Shown here: one piece after another, positions 18,116-27,536 of the stretch
Layout of the letters: the number at the start of each line of letters is the position of its first letter
Numbering within the stretch: the stretch's first letter is position 1
Assembly (NCBI RefSeq): GCF_002925845.1
Contig: NZ_PDNI01000065.1
Span: 310,001-374,000 of the forward strand
DNA length: 64,000 bases
Reading direction: 5' to 3'
DNA from: Roseovarius nitratireducens
GTDB taxonomy: Bacteria > Pseudomonadota > Alphaproteobacteria > Rhodobacterales > Rhodobacteraceae
Position numbers and translations under genes: made by a program
The notes under the pieces: generated by a model
What the model was told of the DNA's origin: nothing
The model's database searches: none
The model's input: the letters and a program-made list of their open reading frames with translations, nothing else

Positions 18116-18253
18116 TCAGGCGGTCTTGCGCGGGCGCAACAGCGCGAACATGCGGGCATGACGCCCGTCGCGTCGCACCTGGCGGTGATAGGGCAACGCG
18201 GGCGCAGCCTCCTTGCTGTGCTCGACCACGGATTTCAACCAACGTGCCTTCAT
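18116..18253 (-). CDS. Small basic protein of 45 residues
   Basis: The product begins MKARWLKSVVEHSKEAAPAL and ends FALLRPRKTA, with many Arg, Lys and His residues and no membrane helix. An AAGAGG site precedes the ATG by about 9 bases, and a good hairpin follows. The MK-R-LKSV start recalls a short family seen in Rhodobacteraceae, but I cannot name it. Function unknown; conservation would decide whether it is real. Confidence 0.6.
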   Translation of the reverse strand: MKARWLKSVVEHSKEAAPALPYHRQVRRDGRHARMFALLRPRKTA

Positions 18254-18410
18254 CTGTTCGATCCTCTTGCCTGCGCCGCTTGGCGGCATTGTTACCTCAT
18301 CCGCAACGATGCGCGGGGTTTGCGGCGAGGTTTTGACGGAAAAGGTTAGAATCCGGGCAATACGGGGGCGATGCCGGGACGGGAGTCGAAACGGGCGGGA
18401 ACGCCGACCC

Positions 18411-19148
18411 TCAGCGTTCGCCCGTATCGAAGCCGGCCTCGCGCATCAGCTTGTCGGACGCCTCCTCGACCTCCGACTCCAGACGCCGCATGAACGTCCC
18501 CCTCGGCAGGCCCGGCGCAATCTCGGGCAGGAACTCCACCACCGCGAGGCCCGGCTTCCGCAGGATGCCCTTGCGCGGCCAGAAGACGCCGACATTGGTC
18601 GCCGCCGGCACACAAGTCTGGCCAAGCTCCTCGTAGAGCACGCCAGCGCCAATCTTGTAGGGCTTCTTCACTCCCGGCGCGACGCGGGTGCCCTGCGCGT
18701 AGATAATGAGCTGTCCCGGCTCCTGCCGTCCGCGCGCCACGTCCTCGACCATCTTGCCGATGGCCTGGCTGCGCTTGCCTCGATCCACCGGCACGCAGCC
18801 GATACGCAGCGCGTATTGCCCGATCACCGGTGCCCACATCAATTCCCGCTTCATGATGAACTTGCCCGCCGGGATGCTGCCGAAGATGAGGATGATGTCG
18901 AGAAAGCTCTGGTGCTTGGAGGCGATCAGCACTTCACCCCGGGGCGGTGTGCCGCGCACCTCGGTGCGCAGGCCGACCATCCACGCCGCGGTGAAGCGAA
19001 CCCAGCGGCAAAAGGCCTTGCACGCTATGCGCGCGCCACGCGGACTGACCAGCGCCCATGGCAGGAACACGATCCCCAGCACCGCCATCGCCAGGTACAT
19101 CTGGACCACGAAAACGAGGGACCGAAGCCATTGCAGGGCGTGTGTCAT
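18411..19148 (-). CDS. plsC: 1-acyl-sn-glycerol-3-phosphate acyltransferase
   Basis: This 245-residue membrane acyltransferase acylates lysophosphatidate to phosphatidate. The N-terminal helix is FVVQMYLAMAVLGIVFLPWA. The HX4D motif is KHQSFLD, and the acceptor motif region is IGCVPVDRGKRSQAI with IYAQGTRVAPG, where the usual EGTR reads QGTR. Its ATG overlaps the ftsX stop (ATGA), giving an ftsE-ftsX-plsC operon. Confidence 0.92.
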   Translation of the reverse strand: MTHALQWLRSLVFVVQMYLAMAVLGIVFLPWALVSPRGARIACKAFCRWVRFTAAWMVGLRTEVRGTPPRGEVLIASKHQSFLDIILIFGSIPAGKFIMKRELMWAPVIGQYALRIGCVPVDRGKRSQAIGKMVEDVARGRQEPGQLIIYAQGTRVAPGVKKPYKIGAGVLYEELGQTCVPAATNVGVFWPRKGILRKPGLAVVEFLPEIAPGLPRGTFMRRLESEVEEASDKLMREAGFDTGER

Positions 19149-20050
19149 GGCATCTTCTCCAGTCTGCGGCGCGCGGCGGCGCGGGTCGCGGCAAAAGCGA
19201 CCAGCCCGGCAAGCGGCGGGATCAGCAGCGGCAAGAGCCAGTGCCAGCCCTGGAAGCCAAGCCCGGTGAGAAACCCGCCCTCGATCCGCGCCGATGGCAG
19301 CGCGAGGATGGCGAGGCATCCCAGCACCGTCCCGATGGCCGCACCCCCGAGGCCCCGCACGGCAAAGCGGCGCACAAAGGCCCGCGCGATGAAATCATCC
19401 TGCGCGCCGACGAGGCGCAGCACGGTGATGACTTGCGCGTTGGCCGCCAGCGCCGCCTGCGCCGCAAGCGTGATCATCGCCGCCATCGCCGCCCCGATGA
19501 GCGCCAGCGACAGCCAGCCCAGAAGCCGCAGTCGCGACGCGGCCTGCACCAGCGGTCTGCGCCAGCGCGTGTGATCGTCGAGAACGGCACCCGGCACCTC
19601 GGCTGCCAGCCGCAACCGCAGTCCCTGCACGTCGAACCCCGCCTCGGTCTCTGTCACTTCGATCAGCCGCGGGATGGGCAATTGATCGAGCGGCAGGTCG
19701 GGGCCGAACCACGGCTCAAGCAGCGCCGCCTGCTCGGCATCGTCGAGCGCGCGGGCGCGCGCAACACCGGAGGTGGTCTCGAGCACCCGCAGCGCCGCCT
19801 CGGTCTGCGCCGCCATCTGCCCCTCGGGCGCGGAGATGCGCACCGTCGCCGTGCGGGCAAGCTCGTTACTCCAACGGTCCGCCAGCCGCCCGGTGGCCAG
19901 CGACAGCGCCAGCGCAAAAACCGCGAGAAAGGCCATCGCCGCGGCGGTGAACAGCGTCAGCGTGGCGGTGAAGCCGCTCGGCGGCACGACCCGGTCAGCC
20001 TGCGGGTCACCGGGCAATAGCTGCGAGAGGAAACCGGACAGCACCGTCAA
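19145..20050 (-). CDS. ftsX: Cell division protein FtsX
   Basis: FtsX is the membrane partner of FtsE at the divisome; the complex activates peptidoglycan hydrolases. The first helix (AAMAFLAVFALALSLATG) is followed by a periplasmic domain (ATVRISAPEGQMAAQTEAAL). Three C-terminal helices end in AGLVAFAATRAAARRRLEKMP. The TTG at 20050 overlaps the ftsE stop (TTGA); the GTG at 20044 is an alternative. No ATG lies near the family N-terminus. Confidence 0.9.
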   Translation of the reverse strand: MTVLSGFLSQLLPGDPQADRVVPPSGFTATLTLFTAAAMAFLAVFALALSLATGRLADRWSNELARTATVRISAPEGQMAAQTEAALRVLETTSGVARARALDDAEQAALLEPWFGPDLPLDQLPIPRLIEVTETEAGFDVQGLRLRLAAEVPGAVLDDHTRWRRPLVQAASRLRLLGWLSLALIGAAMAAMITLAAQAALAANAQVITVLRLVGAQDDFIARAFVRRFAVRGLGGAAIGTVLGCLAILALPSARIEGGFLTGLGFQGWHWLLPLLIPPLAGLVAFAATRAAARRRLEKMP

Positions 20051-20724
20051 AGGTCCGCCCCCGCAAGCTGAAGCCGCCGTCCGGCGATGCGCAGCACCCG
20101 GGCCTGGACATGGGTCTTGGCGGCGCGGATCAGCGCCAGATCGTGGGTGGCGATGAGGATCGTCTTGCCCATGCGGTTGAGTTCGATCAGCAGGCGCATC
20201 AGGCGCTCGGACATCTCCCAGTCGATATTGCCGGTGGGCTCGTCGGCCAGAACTGCGTCGGGCGACATGATGACCGCACGCGCCAGCGCGGCGCGCTGGC
20301 GCTCGCCGCCCGAGAGCTCGGGCGGTCGCGCGTGCGCCCGCGCGCGCAAGCCCACCCAGCCGATCAGTTCGCGCAGGTTGGCTTCCTCGGCCAGCAGGTC
20401 GCGCGCCGACACCGAGAGCGGCAGGGCGATATTGGCCGCCACGTCGAGATGGTCGAGAAACTGGCAATCCTGGTGGACCACGCCGATGCGCCGCCGCGCC
20501 ATCGCGATATCGTCGCGGCTCATCTCGCGCCGGTCCTGCCCGAACAGGCGCACCTGCCCCGCCGTGGGCGCGAGCGCGCCGTAACACAGCTTGAGCAGTG
20601 TCGTCTTGCCCGAGCCCGAGGGCCCGGTGAGAAAGTGAAACGACCCGGGTGCGAGCGAGAGCGACACGTCGCTCAGCAACTCCCCCCCGCCATAGGAATA
20701 CCCCACGCCCTCGAGCTCGATCAC
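20047..20724 (-). CDS. ftsE: Cell division ATP-binding protein FtsE
   Basis: This 225-residue ABC ATPase pairs with FtsX. Walker A is LTGPSGSGKTTLLKLC, the signature is PPELSGGERQRAALARA, Walker B is DAVLADEPTGNID and the switch His is in LIATHDLALI. Its start lies 172 bases from the divergent zinc-ribbon gene. Confidence 0.97.
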   Translation of the reverse strand: MIELEGVGYSYGGGELLSDVSLSLAPGSFHFLTGPSGSGKTTLLKLCYGALAPTAGQVRLFGQDRREMSRDDIAMARRRIGVVHQDCQFLDHLDVAANIALPLSVSARDLLAEEANLRELIGWVGLRARAHARPPELSGGERQRAALARAVIMSPDAVLADEPTGNIDWEMSERLMRLLIELNRMGKTILIATHDLALIRAAKTHVQARVLRIAGRRLQLAGADL

Positions 20725-20896
20725 CGCTTGCGCCTTTTTCTTCCGCAGCCCCCTTCATGCCCCAGAGGTCACACATGTGCAATCACTGGCCGCATGATTC
20801 GCTTTGCTCTTTTCGCTTCGTGGATTAGTGCCTATGCTCGCGCCACGGTCGCAAAAGCCGGATAACGGCGGCAAGCAGCAGGCAGCGGGTGAAACC

Positions 20897-21718
20897 ATGA
20901 GGCTGACATGTCCGAACTGCGGGGCGCAGTATGAGGTGCCGGACGCGGTGATCCCGGTTTCGGGACGCGATGTGCAATGCTCCAATTGCGGCACAACGTG
21001 GTTCCAGAACCATCCCGATCACGAACCTACCGAGCCCGAGCAGCCCGACACCGGCCCCGAGCCAACGGTCGAGCCGGAGGAACGCGCCGAACCGGAGCAA
21101 GGCGCGGCGTCGAGACGGCGGATTGATCCGTCGGTTGCCGATATCCTGCGCGAGGAGGCAGACCGCGAGCGCGCCGCCCGCGCCGCCGAGGCCGATGACC
21201 GGATCGAGACGCAACCCGATCTCGGCCTTGGCGAGCCCGAACCCGATCAGGCGAAACGCGCACGCCAGGCGCGCGACCGGATGCAGCGGCTGCGTGGGGG
21301 GCGCCCCTCAGATACCGAAACGCCGCCGCGCGGCGACCCCGACACAGACGATGACGATAGCGGCGACGTGTTTGACGACGACGAGGATGACGACCTCGAT
21401 CCTGGTTCGCGCCGCAACCTCTTTCCCGATATCGACGAGATCAATTCCTCGCTGAGCGCCTCGGGGGACTCGGCGGGATCGCTCTCGCCGGCCACGTCGG
21501 AAGACTCGCCGCCCGCCCGCCGTGGTGGCGGATTTCGCACCGGGTTCCGACTGGCGGTGGTGGGCTGCGTCGCGGCACTGGTGGTCTACCTGATGGCCCC
21601 GCGGATCGCCGGGCTCTGGCCCGCTGCCGAGGCCCCGCTTGCGCAATACGTGCAGGTGGTAGACGGGGTGCGCGCGATGCTGTCGGCGACGGTCGCCGAC
21701 CTTCTGGCACGTCTCTGA
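20897..21718 (+). CDS. Zinc-ribbon (MJ0042) membrane protein
   Basis: The 273-residue product starts with an MJ0042-type zinc ribbon (CPNCGAQYEVPD...VQCSNCGTTWFQ). A long acidic disordered part (VFDDDEDDDLDPG) follows, then one C-terminal helix (AVVGCVAALVVYLMAPRIAG). It is divergent from ftsE. Homologues next to ftsE/lysA-type loci in this family have no proven role. The ATG at 20897 directly precedes the zinc ribbon. Confidence 0.8.
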   Translation: MRLTCPNCGAQYEVPDAVIPVSGRDVQCSNCGTTWFQNHPDHEPTEPEQPDTGPEPTVEPEERAEPEQGAASRRRIDPSVADILREEADRERAARAAEADDRIETQPDLGLGEPEPDQAKRARQARDRMQRLRGGRPSDTETPPRGDPDTDDDDSGDVFDDDEDDDLDPGSRRNLFPDIDEINSSLSASGDSAGSLSPATSEDSPPARRGGGFRTGFRLAVVGCVAALVVYLMAPRIAGLWPAAEAPLAQYVQVVDGVRAMLSATVADLLARL

Positions 21719-21724
21719 CGCCGC

Positions 21725-24289
21725 TCAGAACCGATCGAGAAGACGGCGCAGGTAATCGAGCTCGATATCTGGGCGCTCGCCTTCGCCCGAGCGGCGGCGG
21801 ATTTCGTCGAGCAGGTCGCGCGCGCGGCGGTAGACGTCCTCGCCCTGCAACAGGCTGTCCTGGGTGCCCGCGTGACGGCCCTGACCGGCGTCGCGCCCGA
21901 GCGGGTCGGCCTGCGCGCGACCGGGGTCGCCACGTCCGTCGCTTGGGCCGCCGGGGTTCGTGTTGCGTGCCATCGCCTCACCCATGCTGCGCATCCCCTC
22001 GCGCAGGGCCTCCATCGCGTCCGCCTGGTCCTCGAGCGCACCGGCGAGGTCGTCCTCGCGCAGCGACTGCTCGGCCCCCTCCATGGACCGCTCGGCGCGT
22101 TCCAGCGACTCGCGCGCCGCGTCTCCGGCTTCACCGCCAAGTCCCGGCAGCGCGCCACGCTGTTGTTCGAGTTGGCGGCGCAGCACCTCCTGCCGGTCAG
22201 CGAGCGATCCGCCCTCGCCGCCGGGACGTGTGCCACCCTCGCCGCCGCCCTGGCCTTGCTGGCCGTCATGGCTCTGCCCGCGGCCCTCGCCGCCCGAGCG
22301 GCCCTCGTTCTGCTGTGACTGGCCGGATTGCGCATTCGGGTTGAACTGTTCCTGGAGATCGCGGAACGCCTGATCGGACAATCCCTGCTGGTTACGCAGC
22401 GTCTCGGAAAGCCCTTCCATCGCCTGCTGCCCCTCCGAGCCGCCCTGCTGACCTTGCGTGACCTGCATGTTCTCCATCATGCGCTGGAATTCCTCCAGCG
22501 CCTGCTGCGCCTCGGCAAAGCGGCCCTGCTCCATCAGCTCCTGAATGCGGTCCATCATGTCCTGCAAATCCTGCTGGGACATACGCATGGAGTTCTCGGC
22601 GCTCTGCTGATCGCCGCCGTTCTCGTCCTCACGCTGGGCCTGCTGCATCTTCTGGCGCAAATAATCCTGCGTGGCGTCGCGCAATTCCTGCATGAGACGG
22701 GCGATCTCGTCCTCGCTCGCGCCGTTCTTCATCGCCTCGCTCAGCCTCTCCTGCGCCGCGCGCATCCGCTCGAGCGCGTCGCCGACATCGCCATCCTCGA
22801 TCATCACACCGAGATCCCATAGCGCCTGCGCGATCTCGTCGCGCCCGGCCTCATCGGGACCGCCCGCCGCCACCATCGCCTCGAGCCGCCGCAGGATGGC
22901 GCGCAGTTGCAGGTAGGTTCCGCTCGATCGGAAGAGCCCGTCGGTCGGCTCGTAGGAAGTCGCGCGCAGCACCTGCGCCACCCGCGTGGCGTTGTCCCGG
23001 CTCCACAGCAGGTCGCGCCGCTGCTCGATCACCGCGGCCGCGAGCGGATCGAAGAAGCGCCGCGCCGGGAGGGTCATCTCCGTCGGGTCGGACTGCCCTT
23101 CCTGCCCGATCGCATCCGTCACCGTCATCCGCAACGTCACCGGCAGATGCGCCCAGGGATGCTGGGACAGGTTGGCGATCAGGGTCTCGGTAAACTCGGC
23201 CCCGTCGCCCATCATCGGCAGCGGCAGGTCGAGCCGGATGGGCGCGCGCGGCTCGGGCTCGACGGCAAGGCCGTGACGGCGCGCGACGCGCTCCATGTCG
23301 AGCGCGATCACCGCTTGGCCACCGGTCACACCGTAATCGTCGCGCGCCTCGAAAGGCTGGCTCATCTGCCCTTCAAAGCTCGTCCGCGCCTCCGAGTCGA
23401 GCACCGCCACCTGTGGTGCGGCGTCGGCGACGGCCTCCACCTGCCAGCCGCGCCCGCCCGGGCCGTCGATGCGCAGTACACCGTCCTGCGCGATCTCGAA
23501 GCTCTGCTCGGGGCCCGTCTTCGGCCCCGTATCCTCGTCCCCGCCAGAGGCGGTCTCGTGCAGGCTGAGCGCACCCTCCGCGCCGTAGAACCGCAGCGTT
23601 ACCTCGCTGCCCACCGGCGCATGGATCACGTCCTTCTGATCGGCAAGATAGAGGCTCGGCATGCCAGTATGGCGCGGCGGCTCGATCCAGCCCTCCCACG
23701 CCGGTCCCTGCGCCAGCGCCGCGCCGCTCCCGCCACCGGGGCCCTGTTGCGCCACCGTGCCCGCGCGCCAGACCGAGCCGAAGACAAGGCCGATCACCAG
23801 CACCAGCAGCGCAATATGACGCAGGCCATAGGGATCGAACCGCGCCAGCCGCAGATCGGGCGGGACGTGCCGCGCACCCGCCGCGCGCGTGGCCATGCGC
23901 GCCTGGTGCGCCCGCCACAGGGCGGCAGAGGCGGCATCGTCGCTGCCGATCGCCTGCGCATCCCCGAGCGCGGCCAGGGGCCGCCCGTCGAGCGATGCGT
24001 CGAGCCGGGCCACCGCCTCGGCCCGTCGCGGCCAGCGCAGCCGCAAGAACCCGCGAAGCCCAAGCGCCAGCGCGGCGAGCGCGAGCGTCGCGGTACCGAA
24101 CCGAAACACGACGGGAGACGCATGCTCGTACAGACCGAGGAACACCCCGCCCGCCACCACGGCCAACAGGCTCAGCAACGGCCAGAAGGCCCGCGCAACC
24201 CGTTCGGCCAGCAACCCGGCCCAGGTGAGGCCGAGCGGCAGACGCAGCCGCGCCATCGCCGTTGCCAGAGGATCGCCCGGTCGGGACAT
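21725..24289 (-). CDS. DUF4175 family membrane protein
   Basis: This 854-residue protein of the DUF4175 family has N-terminal membrane helices (ERVARAFWPLLSLLAVVAGG; FRFGTATLALAALALGLRGF; HIALLVLVIGLVFGSVW). A large extracytoplasmic region (PRHTGMPSLYLADQKDVIHA) follows. The C-terminal half is a helical, Gln/Gly/Glu-rich low-complexity region (for example RMMENMQVTQGQQGGSEGQQ). The function is unknown; the architecture suggests an envelope protein. It is convergent with the zinc-ribbon gene, 6 bases apart. Confidence 0.85.
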   Translation of the reverse strand: MSRPGDPLATAMARLRLPLGLTWAGLLAERVARAFWPLLSLLAVVAGGVFLGLYEHASPVVFRFGTATLALAALALGLRGFLRLRWPRRAEAVARLDASLDGRPLAALGDAQAIGSDDAASAALWRAHQARMATRAAGARHVPPDLRLARFDPYGLRHIALLVLVIGLVFGSVWRAGTVAQQGPGGGSGAALAQGPAWEGWIEPPRHTGMPSLYLADQKDVIHAPVGSEVTLRFYGAEGALSLHETASGGDEDTGPKTGPEQSFEIAQDGVLRIDGPGGRGWQVEAVADAAPQVAVLDSEARTSFEGQMSQPFEARDDYGVTGGQAVIALDMERVARRHGLAVEPEPRAPIRLDLPLPMMGDGAEFTETLIANLSQHPWAHLPVTLRMTVTDAIGQEGQSDPTEMTLPARRFFDPLAAAVIEQRRDLLWSRDNATRVAQVLRATSYEPTDGLFRSSGTYLQLRAILRRLEAMVAAGGPDEAGRDEIAQALWDLGVMIEDGDVGDALERMRAAQERLSEAMKNGASEDEIARLMQELRDATQDYLRQKMQQAQREDENGGDQQSAENSMRMSQQDLQDMMDRIQELMEQGRFAEAQQALEEFQRMMENMQVTQGQQGGSEGQQAMEGLSETLRNQQGLSDQAFRDLQEQFNPNAQSGQSQQNEGRSGGEGRGQSHDGQQGQGGGEGGTRPGGEGGSLADRQEVLRRQLEQQRGALPGLGGEAGDAARESLERAERSMEGAEQSLREDDLAGALEDQADAMEALREGMRSMGEAMARNTNPGGPSDGRGDPGRAQADPLGRDAGQGRHAGTQDSLLQGEDVYRRARDLLDEIRRRSGEGERPDIELDYLRRLLDRF

Positions 24290-24329
24290 CAGCGAAACCG
24301 CTCCTTTCAGGCCCGGCGCGACCGCCGCG

Positions 24330-25595
24330 TCAGAGCCATTCGGGGATGGTATCGCGATTTATCATTTCGTCAAAGGTCGGCCGCGCACGGATCACGGCAA
24401 AGTCACGCTCATTGACCAGAATTTCCGGGATGAGCGGCCGCGTGTTGTATTCGCTGGACATGACCGCGCCATAGGCCCCTGCGCTGCGGAACGCCACGAG
24501 ATCGCCCTCGGCCAGCGGCGGCAGCATCCGGCCCCGCGCGAAGGTATCGCCCGACTCGCAGACCGGCCCGACCACGTCATAAGGCGTTTGCGCTACGCCC
24601 GGCGCGGGCTCGATCACAGGCACGATATCGTGATGCGCGTCATACATGGCCGGGCGAATGAGATCGTTCATCGCGGCGTCGAGGATGAGGAAATCGCGCC
24701 CCTCGCCGGATTTCAGGTAGATGACCCGGCTCACCAATATCCCCGCGTTGCCAACGATGAGCCGCCCCGGTTCGATCTCGATCTCGCAGCCAAGATGGCC
24801 CAGCTCCTCGCGGATCATCGCCCCGTATTCCACCGGCAGGGGCGGCGCTTCGTTAGAGCGGGTATAGGGGATGCCAAGACCGCCGCCCAGGTCGAGCCGG
24901 CGGATGTCGTGGCCATCGGCGCGCAAGACGTCCGTCAGTTCCGCGACCTTGCGATAGGCCAGCCGAAACGGCTCCAGATCGGTGAGTTGGCTGCCGATAT
25001 GCACGTCGATCCCAACCACCTCGATCCCCGGCAGGCGTGCCGCCTCGGCATATACTTCGCGGGCGCGGGCAATCGGAATGCCAAACTTGTTCTCACTCTT
25101 GCCGGTGGCGATCTTGGCGTGTGTCCTGGCGTCCACGTCCGGGTTCACGCGCACCGCAATCGGCACGCTCAGCCCGAGGCCCGTCGCCACCTCGCTCAGC
25201 GCGTGCAACTCCGGCTCGCTCTCGACATTGACCTGCCGGACGCCGCCTTCCAGCGCCAGGCGCATCTCGTCCCGCGTCTTGCCGACACCGGAAAACACGA
25301 TCCGCTCGCCAGGCACGCCCGCCGCGCGGGCGCGCGCGTACTCCCCGCCAGAGACCACATCCATACCCGCACCGAGGCCCGCGAGCGTCTTGAGGATCGC
25401 CTGATTGCTCGCCGCCTTCATGGCATAGCACACGAGATGATCCACCCCGTCGAGCGCCTCGTCGAACAGCCGGAAATGCCGCGTGAGCGTGGCCGTGGAA
25501 TAGCAGTAGAACGGCGTTCCCACCGCCTCGGCGATCTCTGGCAGCGGCACGTCCTCGGCGTGAAGCACGCCGCCACGATAGAGAAAATGATCCAC
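24330..25595 (-). CDS. lysA: Diaminopimelate decarboxylase
   Basis: This 421-residue PLP enzyme converts meso-diaminopimelate to lysine. The PLP Lys is in HLVCYAMKAASNQAIL; other motifs are VNPDVDAR, DVHIGSQLTDLEPF, LGGGLGIPY and GPVCESGDTFARG. It belongs to the argH-lptM-like-DUF2834-lysA gene group, all on the minus strand. Confidence 0.97.
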   Translation of the reverse strand: MDHFLYRGGVLHAEDVPLPEIAEAVGTPFYCYSTATLTRHFRLFDEALDGVDHLVCYAMKAASNQAILKTLAGLGAGMDVVSGGEYARARAAGVPGERIVFSGVGKTRDEMRLALEGGVRQVNVESEPELHALSEVATGLGLSVPIAVRVNPDVDARTHAKIATGKSENKFGIPIARAREVYAEAARLPGIEVVGIDVHIGSQLTDLEPFRLAYRKVAELTDVLRADGHDIRRLDLGGGLGIPYTRSNEAPPLPVEYGAMIREELGHLGCEIEIEPGRLIVGNAGILVSRVIYLKSGEGRDFLILDAAMNDLIRPAMYDAHHDIVPVIEPAPGVAQTPYDVVGPVCESGDTFARGRMLPPLAEGDLVAFRSAGAYGAVMSSEYNTRPLIPEILVNERDFAVIRARPTFDEMINRDTIPEWL

Positions 25596-25605
25596 GCCTA
25601 GCCCC

Positions 25606-25628
25606 GCTTCATCTTGCCAGAAATATCC
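25606..25628 (-). repeat. Short dispersed motif, copy 2
   Basis: The plus strand reads GCTTCATCTTGCCAGAAATA then TCC. It lies in the 40-base gap between the DUF2834 gene and lysA, 11 bases upstream of the lysA start. It is related to copies at 15371, 50597 and 55057. Confidence 0.5.
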
Positions 25629-25635
25629 AGAATCC

Positions 25636-25944
25636 TCACGCCTGTCGCAGGCTGCGCAGGAAGAGGTAGAGCGGCAGGCCGCAACTCACCCCGATCCCGA
25701 ACGTGGCCGGGATCGCCAGAAGTCCAAGCCAGCGCCGCTCCGCTACGCTCTCGGCCACGGCCCAGATGGTCAACGTCACGGCGGCGATGGTCAGATCCCA
25801 GACCAACCCGCTCGTCGCCGCGTTGGCGTGCCAGGCGTCCACCATCGCCATCAGGTCGTAGCCATTGGAGTTGAACCACACCAGGAACCACGACATCGGG
25901 TGCACCGCGCCCCACAGCGCCAGCGCGAGCCACAGCCATCTCAC
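25636..25944 (-). CDS. DUF2834-like small membrane protein
   Basis: The 102-residue product has three membrane helices: [40 protein letters not shown] and LGLLAIPATFGIGVSCGLPL. The pattern, with a helix-helix loop NSNGYDLMAMVDAWHANAAT, fits DUF2834. The GTG start overlaps the stop of the lipoprotein gene (GTGA), so translation is probably coupled. Function unknown. Confidence 0.75.
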   Translation of the reverse strand: MRWLWLALALWGAVHPMSWFLVWFNSNGYDLMAMVDAWHANAATSGLVWDLTIAAVTLTIWAVAESVAERRWLGLLAIPATFGIGVSCGLPLYLFLRSLRQA

Positions 25945-26123
25945 AGCCCGACCCCGACACCCAGGTCGACGCCGCCCACGCGCAGCCCGGTGCGCACGCC
26001 GCCGTACACTCCACCCGAACCCGCGCTGACCGTCGTGCTGAGCGTCGGGCGCACCGGCGGCCCCTCTGCGCCGCAGGCCCCCAGGATGGAAAAAGCCATC
26101 AGAAACGCCACGATCCGCCTCAT
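25941..26123 (-). CDS. Small LptM-like lipoprotein
   Basis: The 60-residue lipoprotein has a signal peptide [13 protein letters not shown], lipobox LGAC and then GAEGPPVRP. The CG-x2-GP-x3-P pattern recalls LptM/YifL-type lipoproteins, which assist assembly of the LPS translocon LptD/LptE in E. coli. The rest is Gly/Val-rich. It overlaps argH by ATGA. The LptM link is inferred from the motif and from its position between argH and lysA. Confidence 0.7.
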   Translation of the reverse strand: MRRIVAFLMAFSILGACGAEGPPVRPTLSTTVSAGSGGVYGGVRTGLRVGGVDLGVGVGL

Positions 26124-27511
26124 GCCAAACGCTCCTTCCACCGTGCCACCTGTGCGCGCACCTGGTCGGGGGCGGTGCCGCCATAGCTCGTCCTTGACGC
26201 CACCGAGTTGTGCACGCCAAGGACATCATAGACCGACGCGGTGATTTCGCCATGCACCGCCTGCATCTCCTCGAGGCTCAGGTCCGGCAGGTCGCATCCC
26301 TTCGCCTCTGCGCGGGCCACGAGGCTGCCGGTGACGTGATGCGCCTCGCGAAACGGCATGTCCAGCACCCGCACCAGCCAGTCGGCGAGGTCCGTGGCGG
26401 TGGAAAAGCCCGACCCGGCAGCGGCCTCCAGGTTGTCCTTCTGCGCCGCCATGTCGCGCACCATCCCCTCCATTGCCGCGAGTGCCAGCATCAGGTTGTC
26501 GGCGGCATCAAAGACCTGTTCCTTGTCCTCCTGCATGTCCTTGGAATAGGCCAAGGGCAGCCCCTTCATCACCATCATCAACGCCACGTTCGCACCGAAA
26601 ATCCGCCCCACCTTGGCGCGGAGCAATTCAGCGGCGTCGGGGTTTTTCTTTTGCGGCATGATCGAGGAGCCGGTCGAGAACCGGTCGCTGAGCGCGACAA
26701 ACCGGAACTGCGCGCTTGACCAGATCACCAGTTCCTCGGCAAAGCGGCTCAGGTGCATGGCGCAGATGCTTGCCACGCCCAGGAACTCCAGCGCGAAATC
26801 CCGGTCGCTCACAGCGTCGAGCGAGTTGGCGCAGGGACGGTCGAAGCCCAGCTCCTTTGCCGTCATCTGCCGGTCGATCGGAAAGGACGTCCCCGCCAGC
26901 GCCGCCGCGCCCAAGGGGCATTCGTTCATCCGCGCACGGGCATCCCGCACGCGGCCCAGGTCACGCCCGAACATCTCGACATAGGCCATCATGTGATGGC
27001 CCCATGTCACCGGCTGCGCGGTTTGCAGATGGGTGAAGCCCGGCATCACCCAGTCAGCCCCCGCCTCGGCCTGTGCGACCAGCGCGCGCATGAGCCGGAC
27101 CAGCGCGCCATTGGCGGCGTCGAGTTGATCGCGCACCCAGAGGCGGAAATCGGTCGCCACCTGATCGTTGCGGCTGCGCCCCGTGTGCAGCCGCCCGGCG
27201 GCAGGGCCAACCAGGTCCTTGAGTCGCGCCTCCACGTTCATGTGGATATCCTCCAGCGCGGTGGAAAAGGTGAAATCCCCGGCCTCGATCTCTGACAAGA
27301 CCGTGAGGAGCCCTTCCCTCATCGCGCTTGCATCCCTATCACTGACGATACCCGTGGCGGCCAGCATGGCGGCATGGGCGCGCGATCCGGCGATGTCCTG
27401 CGCCGCGAGCCGCTTGTCGAACGAGATCGAGGCATTAATTGCCTCCATGATCGCGTCCGGCCCGTCGGCAAAGCGGCCGCCCCACATCTGGTTCGAGGTC
27501 GTGTCGGTCAT
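26120..27511 (-). CDS. argH: Argininosuccinate lyase
   Basis: This 463-residue fumarase-superfamily lyase splits argininosuccinate to arginine and fumarate. The signature is [17 protein letters not shown]; the N-terminal part shows [20 protein letters not shown] and [17 protein letters not shown]. Divergent from the tlpA-like gene with 25 bases between the starts. Confidence 0.97.
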   Translation of the reverse strand: MTDTTSNQMWGGRFADGPDAIMEAINASISFDKRLAAQDIAGSRAHAAMLAATGIVSDRDASAMREGLLTVLSEIEAGDFTFSTALEDIHMNVEARLKDLVGPAAGRLHTGRSRNDQVATDFRLWVRDQLDAANGALVRLMRALVAQAEAGADWVMPGFTHLQTAQPVTWGHHMMAYVEMFGRDLGRVRDARARMNECPLGAAALAGTSFPIDRQMTAKELGFDRPCANSLDAVSDRDFALEFLGVASICAMHLSRFAEELVIWSSAQFRFVALSDRFSTGSSIMPQKKNPDAAELLRAKVGRIFGANVALMMVMKGLPLAYSKDMQEDKEQVFDAADNLMLALAAMEGMVRDMAAQKDNLEAAAGSGFSTATDLADWLVRVLDMPFREAHHVTGSLVARAEAKGCDLPDLSLEEMQAVHGEITASVYDVLGVHNSVASRTSYGGTAPDQVRAQVARWKERLA

Positions 27512-27536
27512 TTTTTTCGGCCCTTTGGAGGGAACT

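Noticed and set aside
17844-18242. A 132-codon minus-strand frame overlapping the 45-residue gene region
   Set aside because: It is in another frame from the small gene with the ribosome site, runs through the terminator hairpin and looks random.
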